Shown piece after piece: positions 57,108-64,000 of a DNA stretch of 64,000 nucleotides. The notes beneath the pieces were generated by a model. That model was not told the DNA's origin. It did not search any database and saw nothing but the letters and a program-made list of their open reading frames with translations. Source of the stretch: FEN-1191 sp036490715 (GTDB lineage Bacteria; Pseudomonadota; Gammaproteobacteria; Steroidobacterales; Steroidobacteraceae); the NCBI GenBank assembly GCA_036490715.1, contig DASXDL010000013.1:127740-191739 (forward strand). Direction: 5' to 3'. How positions within the stretch are numbered: position 1 is the first letter of the stretch; every line of letters begins with the position of its first letter. A program made the translations under genes and the position numbers.

Positions 57108-57281
57108 TTGGACAAGGGCTACAAAATCCTGTTAGATGCGGGCGGGTTTGAGCCGGCCAGCCTCGATGTGCTGGGGGCGCGAACCGGCCTTCCAAGCCAA
57201 TCCGTGGCCTCCATGATGCTGTTTTTGGAGCTTGAGGACGTCGTGGGATTGCAGTCGGGCGGCCGCTACGTGCGCCCTTAG
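57108..57281 (+). pseudogene. dprA: dprA remnant: C-terminal winged-helix domain only
   Basis: The translated end (LDKGYKILLDAGGFEPASLD, then LGARTGLPSQSVASMMLFLE and a final GGRYVRP) matches the C-terminal winged-helix domain of DprA. DprA is the protein that loads RecA on incoming single-stranded DNA during transformation. It lies exactly between the LysM gene and smg, the normal dprA position. The Rossmann-fold domain of about 300 residues is missing. The frame is open back to about 56946, so a short peptide from an upstream TTG could be made, but it could not act as DprA. Confidence 0.82.
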
Positions 57282-57307
57282 CGGCCCCATCTGGATCACG
57301 AGTGATC

Positions 57308-57778
57308 ATGGACAGCAGCGTATTCGACATCCTTATCTACGTATTCGACCGCTACATGCTGGAAGAACTGCCGCCCAGCGCCGAGCGCGAGTGGCTGGCG
57401 CGTGACCTGGAGAGCGTCGGTTTCGAGGAGGACAACGTCGAGCGCGCGCTGGACTGGCTGGCGGATCTGGCGGCCCAACGCGAACGCCCGCATCTGCGCG
57501 GCGACGGCAGCTACCGGGTGTATGCGCCGCAGGAGCTGGCGCGCCTGGACGCGCAGTCGCGCGGCCTGCTGGCGTCGCTCGAAGCCGAAGGAATACTTTC
57601 ACCCAACCAACGCGAAATCGTCATCGAACGTGTGCTGGCGCTGGAAGCCGAGGAGCTCGATCTGGAACAGGTCAAATGGGTGGTGCTGATGGTGCTGTCG
57701 AGCCAGCCGGGGCAGGAACTGGCCTACGCGCGCATGGAAGATCTGGTATTCGACGCACCCGATCAGCGTCCGCATTGA
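57308..57778 (+). CDS. smg: Smg (DUF494) protein
   Basis: The ATG at 57308 gives 156 residues (MDSSVFDILIYVFDRYMLEE), the usual Smg start and length; a GTG two codons upstream is less likely. The protein is acidic, soluble and mostly helical, with GFEEDNVERALDWLADL near 38 and LEAEELDLEQVKWVVLMVL near 117. Smg is conserved in beta- and gammaproteobacteria between dprA and topA; its function is not established. A terminator follows it. Confidence 0.93.
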   Translation: MDSSVFDILIYVFDRYMLEELPPSAEREWLARDLESVGFEEDNVERALDWLADLAAQRERPHLRGDGSYRVYAPQELARLDAQSRGLLASLEAEGILSPNQREIVIERVLALEAEELDLEQVKWVVLMVLSSQPGQELAYARMEDLVFDAPDQRPH

Positions 57779-57805
57779 TTCCGTCCGCATCTACTAGGCA
57801 ACCAT

Positions 57806-57827
57806 CCGCGGTCCGTCCGCGGTTTTT
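57806..57827 (+). terminator. Rho-independent terminator after smg
   Basis: CCGCGG, loop TCCGT, CCGCGG, then five T bases. The stem lies 28 bases after the smg stop and 30 bases before topA, so it should separate the two transcripts. Confidence 0.85.
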
Positions 57828-57856
57828 CGTTTCTGGCTCCGTCATTCGGGAGTGGC

Positions 57857-60466
57857 ATGGCTGACAATCTGGTCATCGTCGAATCGCCGGCAAAGGCCCG
57901 CACCATCAAGAAGTACCTCGGCCGCGAATTCGAGGTGCTGGCGTCTTACGGTCACGTTCGTGACCTGGTGCCCAAGGAGGGCGCGGTCGATCCGGACGAC
58001 AGCTTCGCGATGAAATACCAGCTGGTCGAACGCAACGAACGCCACGTCGAGGCGATTGCCAAGGCACTGAAGAAGGCCAAGGCGCTGCATCTGGCCACCG
58101 ACCCGGATCGCGAGGGCGAAGCCATAGCCTGGCACCTGCACGAGATCCTCAAGGAACGCGGCGAGCTCAAGCACAAGAACGTGCGGCGCGTGGTGTTCTA
58201 CGAGATCACGCGCAACGCGGTGCGACAGGCGGTCGCGGAACCGCGCGACCTGTCGCTCGATCTGGTGAATGCGCAGCAGGCGCGCCGCGCGCTCGACTAT
58301 CTGGTCGGATTCAATTTGTCGCCGCTGCTGTGGAAGAAGGTGCGGCGCGGCCTGTCCGCCGGCCGGGTGCAGAGCCCGGCGCTGCGCATGATCTGCGAGC
58401 GCGAGGCCGAGATCGCCGCGTTCGTGCCGCGCGAGTATTGGACCATCGACGCGGTAGGCGAACACACCGCGCAGTCGTTCCCGCTGAAGCTGGTCGAATT
58501 TCGTGGCGCCAAGGTCGAGCAGTTCAGTTTTACCGACCAGGCCGCGGCCAGCGATGCCGAGAACAGCATTCGCAGCGCGGCCGGCGACAGCGCCAAGCTG
58601 ACGGTGTTGCAGGTCGATCGCAAGCAGCGCCGGCGCAATCCGGCGCCACCGTTCACCACCTCGACCCTGCAGCAGGAAGCGTCGCGCAAGCTGGGATTCT
58701 CGGCCCAGCGCACCATGCGACTGGCGCAGCAGCTGTACGAGGGCGTGGACACCGGCGAAGGCAACGTCGGCCTGATCACCTACATGCGTACCGACTCGGT
58801 GGCACTGGCGGCCGAAGCGGTTAAGGAAATCCGCGAAGTGATCGCGCGCCTGTACGGCGCCGAGGCGGTCGCCGAGGAAGTGCGGGTTTACAAGACCAAG
58901 TCGAAGAATGCACAGGAAGCACACGAAGCCATCCGGCCGACGTCGGCCAGCATCGTGCCGGCCGATATCGAGCGTCACCTGGACGCCGACCAGTTCAAGC
59001 TGTACTCGCTGATCTGGAAACGTGCGGTCGCCTGCCAGATGGCACATGCGCTGTTCGATACCGTCGCGGTCGACATTCTCGCCGGCGCGGACGGCCCGCA
59101 ACGTCACGTGCTGCGCGCCAATGGCTCGACGCTGGTCAAGCCCGGCTACATCGCGGTCTACCAGGAAGGGCGCGACGATGCTACCGACGACGACAGCGAT
59201 CAGGTGCTGCCATCGATGCAGGCCGGCGATGCGGTCAAGCTTCTCAGTGTCGAGCCACAGCAGCACTTCACCGAGCCGCCGCCGCGCTTCACCGAGGCCT
59301 CGCTGGTCAAGGCGCTGGAGGAATACGGCATCGGCCGACCATCAACCTACGCCTCGATCATCTCGACACTGCGCGATCGCGAGTACGTCGAGATCGAGAG
59401 TCGACGCTTCACCGCCACCGACATCGGCAAGATCGTCAATCGGTTCCTGACCGAGCACTTTCACAAGTACGTGGACTATGGCTTCACTGCCTCGATGGAG
59501 GACGAGCTCGACGCGGTGGCGCGCGGCGAGGAGCCTTGGACCACGCCGCTGCAAAAATTCTGGAAGCCGTTCATTCACCAGGTCGACACCATCGAGAAGA
59601 CAGTAACGCGCGAACAGGTCGCACAGGCGCGCGAGCTCGGGCGCGACGAGGCGACCGGCAAGCCGATCACGGTGCGCATGGGTCGCTTCGGTCCGTTCGT
59701 GCAGATCGGCACCAAGGATGATGCCGAGAAACCGCGTTTCGCCGGGCTGCGTCCCGGGCAGAAGATGGACCACATCACACTCGAGCAGGCGCTGGCGCTA
59801 TTCGTACTGCCGCGTACGCTCGGCACCACGGCCGAAGGTGACCCGGTGCTGTCCAACGTCGGGCGTTTCGGGCCCTACATCAAATACGGCGCCAAGTACG
59901 TCTCGCTCAAGGAAGACGACCCGTACACCGTCACCCTCGAGCGCGCGCTCGAGTGCATCCGCGCCAAGCAGTTCGCCGATGCCAATCGCATCATCCAGGA
60001 CTTCGGCGTCGACAGCATTCAGGTGCTCAACGGCCGCTACGGCCCCTACATCAGCAATGGCGAGAAGAACGCCCGCATCCCCAAGGACCGCGATCCCAAG
60101 ACGGTGACACTGGAGGAGAGCCGGGCGCTGCTGGCAGCCGCCCCGGTGCGCGGTCGCGGGCGCTTCGGCAAGAAGACCACCGCGGCCAAATCGGCCGGTG
60201 CCGCCGCGGGTAGCGCGCAGAGCGCCGCCACCGACGCCAGCACCAGCGCGGTAACCGCCAAGGCGCCAAAATCCACTAAGACCACAGCCACCGCCAAGAC
60301 CGCCAAGCCAAGCGCCAAGCCGTCAGCGGCCACCGTGCCGGCCGCAGCCAAGAAGAAAGCCGCCGCGCCCGCCGTGGCGAAAACCGGATTAAAATCCCCG
60401 GCCAAGACCGCCTCACGCTCCGGCACCCGTACGCCGGGAAGGAAGAAGGCGGCAGGGACCGCTTGA
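57857..60466 (+). CDS. topA: DNA topoisomerase I
   Basis: TopA relaxes negative supercoils. The ATG at 57857 has GGGAG upstream and gives 869 residues. The TOPRIM domain opens NLVIVESPAKARTIKKYL with DPDREGEAIAWHL near residue 81. The catalytic tyrosine is Y309 in GLITYMRTDS. The C-terminal part has topoisomerase repeats of the GRFGPY type (about 600-760), without the CxxC zinc ribbons of the E. coli enzyme. The last 110 residues are Ala/Lys/Thr-rich and basic, as in mycobacterial and xanthomonad enzymes. The stop overlaps rlmJ. Confidence 0.96.
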   Translation: MADNLVIVESPAKARTIKKYLGREFEVLASYGHVRDLVPKEGAVDPDDSFAMKYQLVERNERHVEAIAKALKKAKALHLATDPDREGEAIAWHLHEILKERGELKHKNVRRVVFYEITRNAVRQAVAEPRDLSLDLVNAQQARRALDYLVGFNLSPLLWKKVRRGLSAGRVQSPALRMICEREAEIAAFVPREYWTIDAVGEHTAQSFPLKLVEFRGAKVEQFSFTDQAAASDAENSIRSAAGDSAKLTVLQVDRKQRRRNPAPPFTTSTLQQEASRKLGFSAQRTMRLAQQLYEGVDTGEGNVGLITYMRTDSVALAAEAVKEIREVIARLYGAEAVAEEVRVYKTKSKNAQEAHEAIRPTSASIVPADIERHLDADQFKLYSLIWKRAVACQMAHALFDTVAVDILAGADGPQRHVLRANGSTLVKPGYIAVYQEGRDDATDDDSDQVLPSMQAGDAVKLLSVEPQQHFTEPPPRFTEASLVKALEEYGIGRPSTYASIISTLRDREYVEIESRRFTATDIGKIVNRFLTEHFHKYVDYGFTASMEDELDAVARGEEPWTTPLQKFWKPFIHQVDTIEKTVTREQVAQARELGRDEATGKPITVRMGRFGPFVQIGTKDDAEKPRFAGLRPGQKMDHITLEQALALFVLPRTLGTTAEGDPVLSNVGRFGPYIKYGAKYVSLKEDDPYTVTLERALECIRAKQFADANRIIQDFGVDSIQVLNGRYGPYISNGEKNARIPKDRDPKTVTLEESRALLAAAPVRGRGRFGKKTTAAKSAGAAAGSAQSAATDASTSAVTAKAPKSTKTTATAKTAKPSAKPSAATVPAAAKKKAAAPAVAKTGLKSPAKTASRSGTRTPGRKKAAGTA

Positions 60467-61347
60467 AGTATCGCCACCGTTTCCACGCCGGGAATTTTGC
60501 CGATGTGCACAAGCACGTCGCGCTGTTGGCGCTGCTGCAGGCGATGCAGCGCAAGGACAAGGGCTTCCTCTATCTGGACCTGCAGGCCGGCGCTGGTCGC
60601 TACGATCTGGCCGCAGCCAGCTCCAATCACGGCGCCGAGGCGCGTCACGGTGTCACCGCACTGATGAATCTGGCGGCGAGCGCGGCCGCGGACGCAGCCG
60701 CAGAGATCGCCGACTATCGCGCGGCCGTGGGCGCGCTGCGTCACGAGCTTAGCGACCCGAACGTTTACCCTGGCTCGCCATGGCTGGCGGCTCGCGCGCT
60801 GCGAGCGCAGGACCGCGGCATCTGCTGGGAATTGCTGCCGGCCGAGTGCCGGGCGCTGGAACGGGCCTTGGGCGGATTTCGGCGCGTGCGCGTCGAGTGC
60901 GGCGATGGCTACCAGCAGCTGCGAGCGCTGCTACCGCCGCGCGAGCGGCGCTGCCTGCTGTTGATCGATCCGGCGTACGAGCAGCCGGCGGCCGAGTTCG
61001 AGCGCGCCACCCAGATCATTCTCAGCACACTTGAGCGGCTGGCGAATTGCGTGATTCTGCTGTGGTATCCGATCAAGGATGAGCGCACGGTCACGCCGTG
61101 GCTGGCCAGCCTGAATTCGCGCCTGCCGGCCCCTTGCTTGAGCCTGGAGCTGTGGCTGTACCCGCGCGACTCGCGCGTCGCTCTGAATGGCTCGGGTCTG
61201 CTGCTGGTCAATCCCCCCTATCAGTTCGAGCAACGCGCCGCGCTCTGGCAAGCCGAGCTGCACGCACTGCTGGACAAGGCAGCGCTCGGCGGCAGCTCGC
61301 TGACCTGGCTGGTGAGCGACGCCGGCGTCGATCATGCCAGCGCCTGA
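60463..61347 (+). CDS. rlmJ: 23S rRNA m6A2030 methyltransferase RlmJ
   Basis: The TTG at 60463 overlaps the topA stop (TTGA) and has AGGGA upstream. It gives 294 residues starting KYRHRFHAGNFADVHKHVAL, which matches the conserved N-terminus of RlmJ and supports this start. RlmJ methylates A2030 of 23S rRNA. The SAM motif LDLQAGAGRYDL lies near residue 38. The catalytic motif IV reads IDPAYE near 168, where most relatives have DPPYE; the second proline is replaced by alanine. aroE overlaps the end by 14 bases. Confidence 0.92.
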   Translation: MKYRHRFHAGNFADVHKHVALLALLQAMQRKDKGFLYLDLQAGAGRYDLAAASSNHGAEARHGVTALMNLAASAAADAAAEIADYRAAVGALRHELSDPNVYPGSPWLAARALRAQDRGICWELLPAECRALERALGGFRRVRVECGDGYQQLRALLPPRERRCLLLIDPAYEQPAAEFERATQIILSTLERLANCVILLWYPIKDERTVTPWLASLNSRLPAPCLSLELWLYPRDSRVALNGSGLLLVNPPYQFEQRAALWQAELHALLDKAALGGSSLTWLVSDAGVDHASA

Positions 61348-62164
61348 CCGCTACGCGGTGATCGGTCACCCGATCGCGCATAGCCGCTCGCCGCAGATCC
61401 ACGCGCTGTTCGCGCGTCAGACCGGACACAACATCAGCTACGGTGCCATCGACATCGCGCCGGCGGAACTGGCCGCGCGCGTGCACGAATTCTTCGCCGC
61501 CGGCGGCCGCGGTCTGAACGTCACGGTACCGCACAAGCAGGCAGTGCAGCCGCTGGCCGCCCGCTTGAGCGAGCGGGCGCGTATCGCCGGCGCGACCAAC
61601 ACGCTCATTGCCGACGCCGGCGGGCTGCTCGCGGACAATACCGACGGCACTGGACTGGTGCGCGATCTGACCCGCAACCTCAACGTCGCGGTGCGCGGGC
61701 GACGCGTGCTGCTGCTGGGGGCAGGCGGCGCGGCGCGCGGCATATTAGCGCCGTTGCTGGAGCTGGAACCGCGCGAGCTCGTGATCGCCAATCGCAGCGC
61801 CGAGCGCGCCCAGATTCTGGCCGACGCGTTCGCCGGACGCGGTCCGGTGCGAGCAGTGGGTCTGACACCGATGGGCGCGGCGCGTTTCGACCTGATCGTC
61901 AATGCGACCGCGGCCAGTCTGCAGGATCAGGTGCCGGCGGTGCCGGACGAGGTCATTGGCCCGGAAACGATCTGCTACGATCTGGTGTATGCAGACCGTG
62001 ATACACGCTTCGTGCAATGGGCGCGCGCGCACGGCGCGGCGCGCGCGCACATGGGTTTGGGCATGCTGGTCGAGCAGGCCGCCGAGTCATTCCTGCTGTG
62101 GCGCGGCGTGCGTCCCGACACCGCACCGGTGCTGGCGGCACTGGCCGGCCGATTGTCTCACTGA
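61334..62164 (+). CDS. aroE: Shikimate dehydrogenase
   Basis: AroE reduces 3-dehydroshikimate with NADPH in aromatic amino acid synthesis. The ATG at 61334 gives 276 residues and overlaps the end of rlmJ by 14 bases. Shikimate-binding SRSPQIH is near residue 17, the catalytic lysine in NVTVPHKQAV near 68 and Asp in DNTDGTGLV near 105. The nucleotide loop GAGGAARGILAPL is near 128, and IANRSAERAQ fits NADP binding. Ten bases separate it from the DUF885 gene. Confidence 0.95.
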   Translation: MPAPDRYAVIGHPIAHSRSPQIHALFARQTGHNISYGAIDIAPAELAARVHEFFAAGGRGLNVTVPHKQAVQPLAARLSERARIAGATNTLIADAGGLLADNTDGTGLVRDLTRNLNVAVRGRRVLLLGAGGAARGILAPLLELEPRELVIANRSAERAQILADAFAGRGPVRAVGLTPMGAARFDLIVNATAASLQDQVPAVPDEVIGPETICYDLVYADRDTRFVQWARAHGAARAHMGLGMLVEQAAESFLLWRGVRPDTAPVLAALAGRLSH

Positions 62165-62173
62165 CCAGCGCCG

Positions 62174-63949
62174 ATGACGCGGCTCGCATCGGTATTGCTG
62201 TGCTTGGGCACGGTGCTGGTGGCTGCGGCCGGTAGGCCGCCGACCGCACCGGCCGAGCCCGCGGCCGACGATACCGCCGATGCCGCGCTGATGGCACTGG
62301 CCGACGACTACTTCGACAAATTCTACTTCCCGACCAATCCCAGCGCCGCCACCGCCGCCGGCGTGCATCGCTTTGATGATCGCCTCGAGGATTACAGTCG
62401 CAGCGAGCTGCAGCGCCAGGTGCAGGGGCTGCACCGCTATGAGCGCCGGTTCGAGGCGGTCAATCCGTCCAAGCTGTCGGAGCGCGTGCGCGGTGATCGT
62501 GAGCTGCTGCTGTCGGACGTCCGCAGCACGCTGCTGACGCTCGAGACCATCAAGCCGTGGCAGAAGGATCCCGGGTTCTACGTCGACGGCATCAGCAACG
62601 CCGTCTACGTGATCATGCTACGCGAGTTCGCCAGCGCCGGTGAGCGCCTTGGCCTGATCATCGCGCGTGAGCGGCTGATGCCCTCGGTGCTGCGCGAAGC
62701 GCGCGGCAACCTGGTCAACCCGCCGCGCATCTATACCGAGATTGCGCTGGAGCAACTGCCGGACATCGTGGAATTCTTTAAAAGCGAGCTGCCGGCGGCA
62801 TTCGCCGCCGTCAGGAATGACGAACTGCAGCACCAGTTCGCCGCCGTCAACGCCCGGGTGATCGGCGCGCTGCAGGACTATCAGGCCTGGCTGCGCGGCA
62901 CACTGCTGGCGCGCTCGCACGGGGATTTCCGGCTCGGCGCGCAGACCTTCCGCGCCAAACTCCTCTACGACGAGATGGTCGACACCCCGCTCGATCGTCT
63001 GCTCGACATCGGCATGGCCGATCTGCGCCGCAATCAGGCCAGCTTTGCCCGGGTCGCACACCAGCTTGATCCCGACAAGAGCGTCGCTCAGGTGCTGGCA
63101 CAGCTGGCGCTCGATCATCCGCCCCCGGGGCAGTTGCTCGATGCGGTGCGCGCCGATTTCGACGCGCTGCAGAAGTTCATCATCGATCACCAGATCATCA
63201 CGCTGCCATCGCTAGTGCGCCCGATCGTGCGCGAGACTCCGGCATTTGCGCGCGCCACCACGTTTGCGTCGATGGACACGCCGGGCCCGTTCGAGCCAAC
63301 CGCGACTGAAGCCTATTTCAATGTCACGCTGCCAGAGAAGGATTGGGACGCCGAGCATGTTGCCGGCTTCATGGCGGAGTTCAACTATCCGCTGATCAAC
63401 AATCTGGTCGTGCATGAGGCCCTTCCCGGGCACTACGTCCAGTTTCTGTGGATGCATCGGGTCGACGATCGCGTGCGCAAACTGCTCGGATCCAACACTA
63501 ACGCCGAGGGCTGGGCGCACTACTGCGAGCAGATGATGCTGGATGAAGGTTACGGGCAGCCCGACGCCGGCGGCGATCAGCGCCCGGCACTGCTGCTGCG
63601 TCTGGGCCAGCTGCAGGACGCGCTACTGCGCGACGCGCGCTATATCGTCGGCATCAAGCTGCACACCGGGCAGATGAGCTTCGACCAGGCGGTGAAATTC
63701 TTCGTCGATGAGGGCTATGAGTCGCGTGACGTCGGTCTGGTCGAGGTCAAGCGCGGCACCTCGGACCCGACCTATCTGTATTACACGCTGGGCAAGCTGC
63801 AGATCTTGAAGCTGCGCGCCGATCTGCAGGCACGGCAGGGTGCCTCCTTCAGCCTGCTGCAGTTCCACGATGATTTCATGCAACAGGGCTTTCCGCCGAT
63901 CAAGCTGGTACGGCGCGCGCTGCTGCAGGACGATTCACCCACCCTATAG
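62174..63949 (+). CDS. DUF885 exported metallopeptidase-like protein
   Basis: A 591-residue protein from the ATG at 62174 with an N-terminal signal-like hydrophobic stretch (residues 3-20). DUF885 is a zinc-peptidase-like helical family. The core motifs are VVHEALPGHYVQFLW near residue 413 (HE...GH) and EGWAHYCEQMMLDEGYG near 445, the third metal ligand region; GVHRFDDRLEDYS near 63 is typical of the N-terminus. It is probably a periplasmic or lipoprotein-like peptidase; the substrate is unknown. It is the last gene in the window; the remaining 51 bases hold nothing recognised. Confidence 0.85.
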   Translation: MTRLASVLLCLGTVLVAAAGRPPTAPAEPAADDTADAALMALADDYFDKFYFPTNPSAATAAGVHRFDDRLEDYSRSELQRQVQGLHRYERRFEAVNPSKLSERVRGDRELLLSDVRSTLLTLETIKPWQKDPGFYVDGISNAVYVIMLREFASAGERLGLIIARERLMPSVLREARGNLVNPPRIYTEIALEQLPDIVEFFKSELPAAFAAVRNDELQHQFAAVNARVIGALQDYQAWLRGTLLARSHGDFRLGAQTFRAKLLYDEMVDTPLDRLLDIGMADLRRNQASFARVAHQLDPDKSVAQVLAQLALDHPPPGQLLDAVRADFDALQKFIIDHQIITLPSLVRPIVRETPAFARATTFASMDTPGPFEPTATEAYFNVTLPEKDWDAEHVAGFMAEFNYPLINNLVVHEALPGHYVQFLWMHRVDDRVRKLLGSNTNAEGWAHYCEQMMLDEGYGQPDAGGDQRPALLLRLGQLQDALLRDARYIVGIKLHTGQMSFDQAVKFFVDEGYESRDVGLVEVKRGTSDPTYLYYTLGKLQILKLRADLQARQGASFSLLQFHDDFMQQGFPPIKLVRRALLQDDSPTL

Positions 63950-64000
63950 GGCGGCCGGCACTCACTGCCGTCTTCAGCGCCGGTTCATACTGCGGCGTTG

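Noticed and set aside
56949..57281. A functional small gene from the TTG at 56949
   Set aside because: Only the last part is conserved and it matches the end of DprA at the dprA position; the front is unconserved, so a remnant is the better explanation.
57842..59266. Minus-strand open frame of about 474 residues inside topA
   Set aside because: Antisense to a certain gene and no family features.

Overview
The window is about 64 kb of dense, GC-rich bacterial chromosome. It holds about 50 protein genes and shows no rRNA, tRNA, transposase or CRISPR. Gene content points to a gammaproteobacterium outside the enterics, most like the Xanthomonadales/Nevskiales/Steroidobacterales group. The pointers are the def-fmt-rsmB cluster facing a LysM-(dprA)-smg-topA cluster, RlmJ, an E. 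coli-type GshA, split PntAA/PntAB/PntB, a HiPIP and a PII protein behind a sigma-54 promoter. This placement is an inference from gene content; no 16S gene is present.

Layout. 1-5605: the end of a double-length UvrA-like protein and a small zinc-finger protein. 5602-11877: a leftward c-di-GMP block with a GGDEF/EAL enzyme, then a c-di-GMP-I riboswitch, a two-SPOR protein and a DUF2264 protein. 12028-20173: leftward genes including an intein-bearing radical SAM gene under a LexA box, ilvA, an FHA coiled-coil protein and a Tat-exported dienelactone-hydrolase-like protein. 20351-24492: an Omp85-type outer-membrane protein, and acetolactate synthase with large and small subunits transcribed divergently. 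24511-31189: a quinone oxidoreductase, PII with a sigma-54 promoter and paired NtrC-like sites, and a gshA-pyc operon. 31389-35129: thiolase, hydrolase, hemH and a VOC protein. 35126-42688: YceI lipoprotein, HiPIP, a nuclease pair, the pnt operon and an ECF sigma operon ending in DUF3106. 43019-47635: priA with DnaA boxes at its start, argS and a SPOR protein. 47663-55334: GST, NtrX-like and NtrY-like proteins, DUF4390, rsmB, fmt and def. 55518-63949: LysM protein, a dprA remnant, smg, topA, rlmJ, aroE and a DUF885 protein.

Most genes are housekeeping. The regulatory layer is the more interesting part. A c-di-GMP enzyme gene lies directly upstream of a c-di-GMP riboswitch gene. A radical SAM gene has a near-consensus SOS box just upstream of its start, and its cluster-binding cysteine motif is interrupted by an intein. 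A PII gene carries a complete nitrogen-control promoter. priA starts inside a cluster of DnaA boxes. The competence gene dprA has been eroded to its C-terminal domain in an otherwise conserved neighbourhood.
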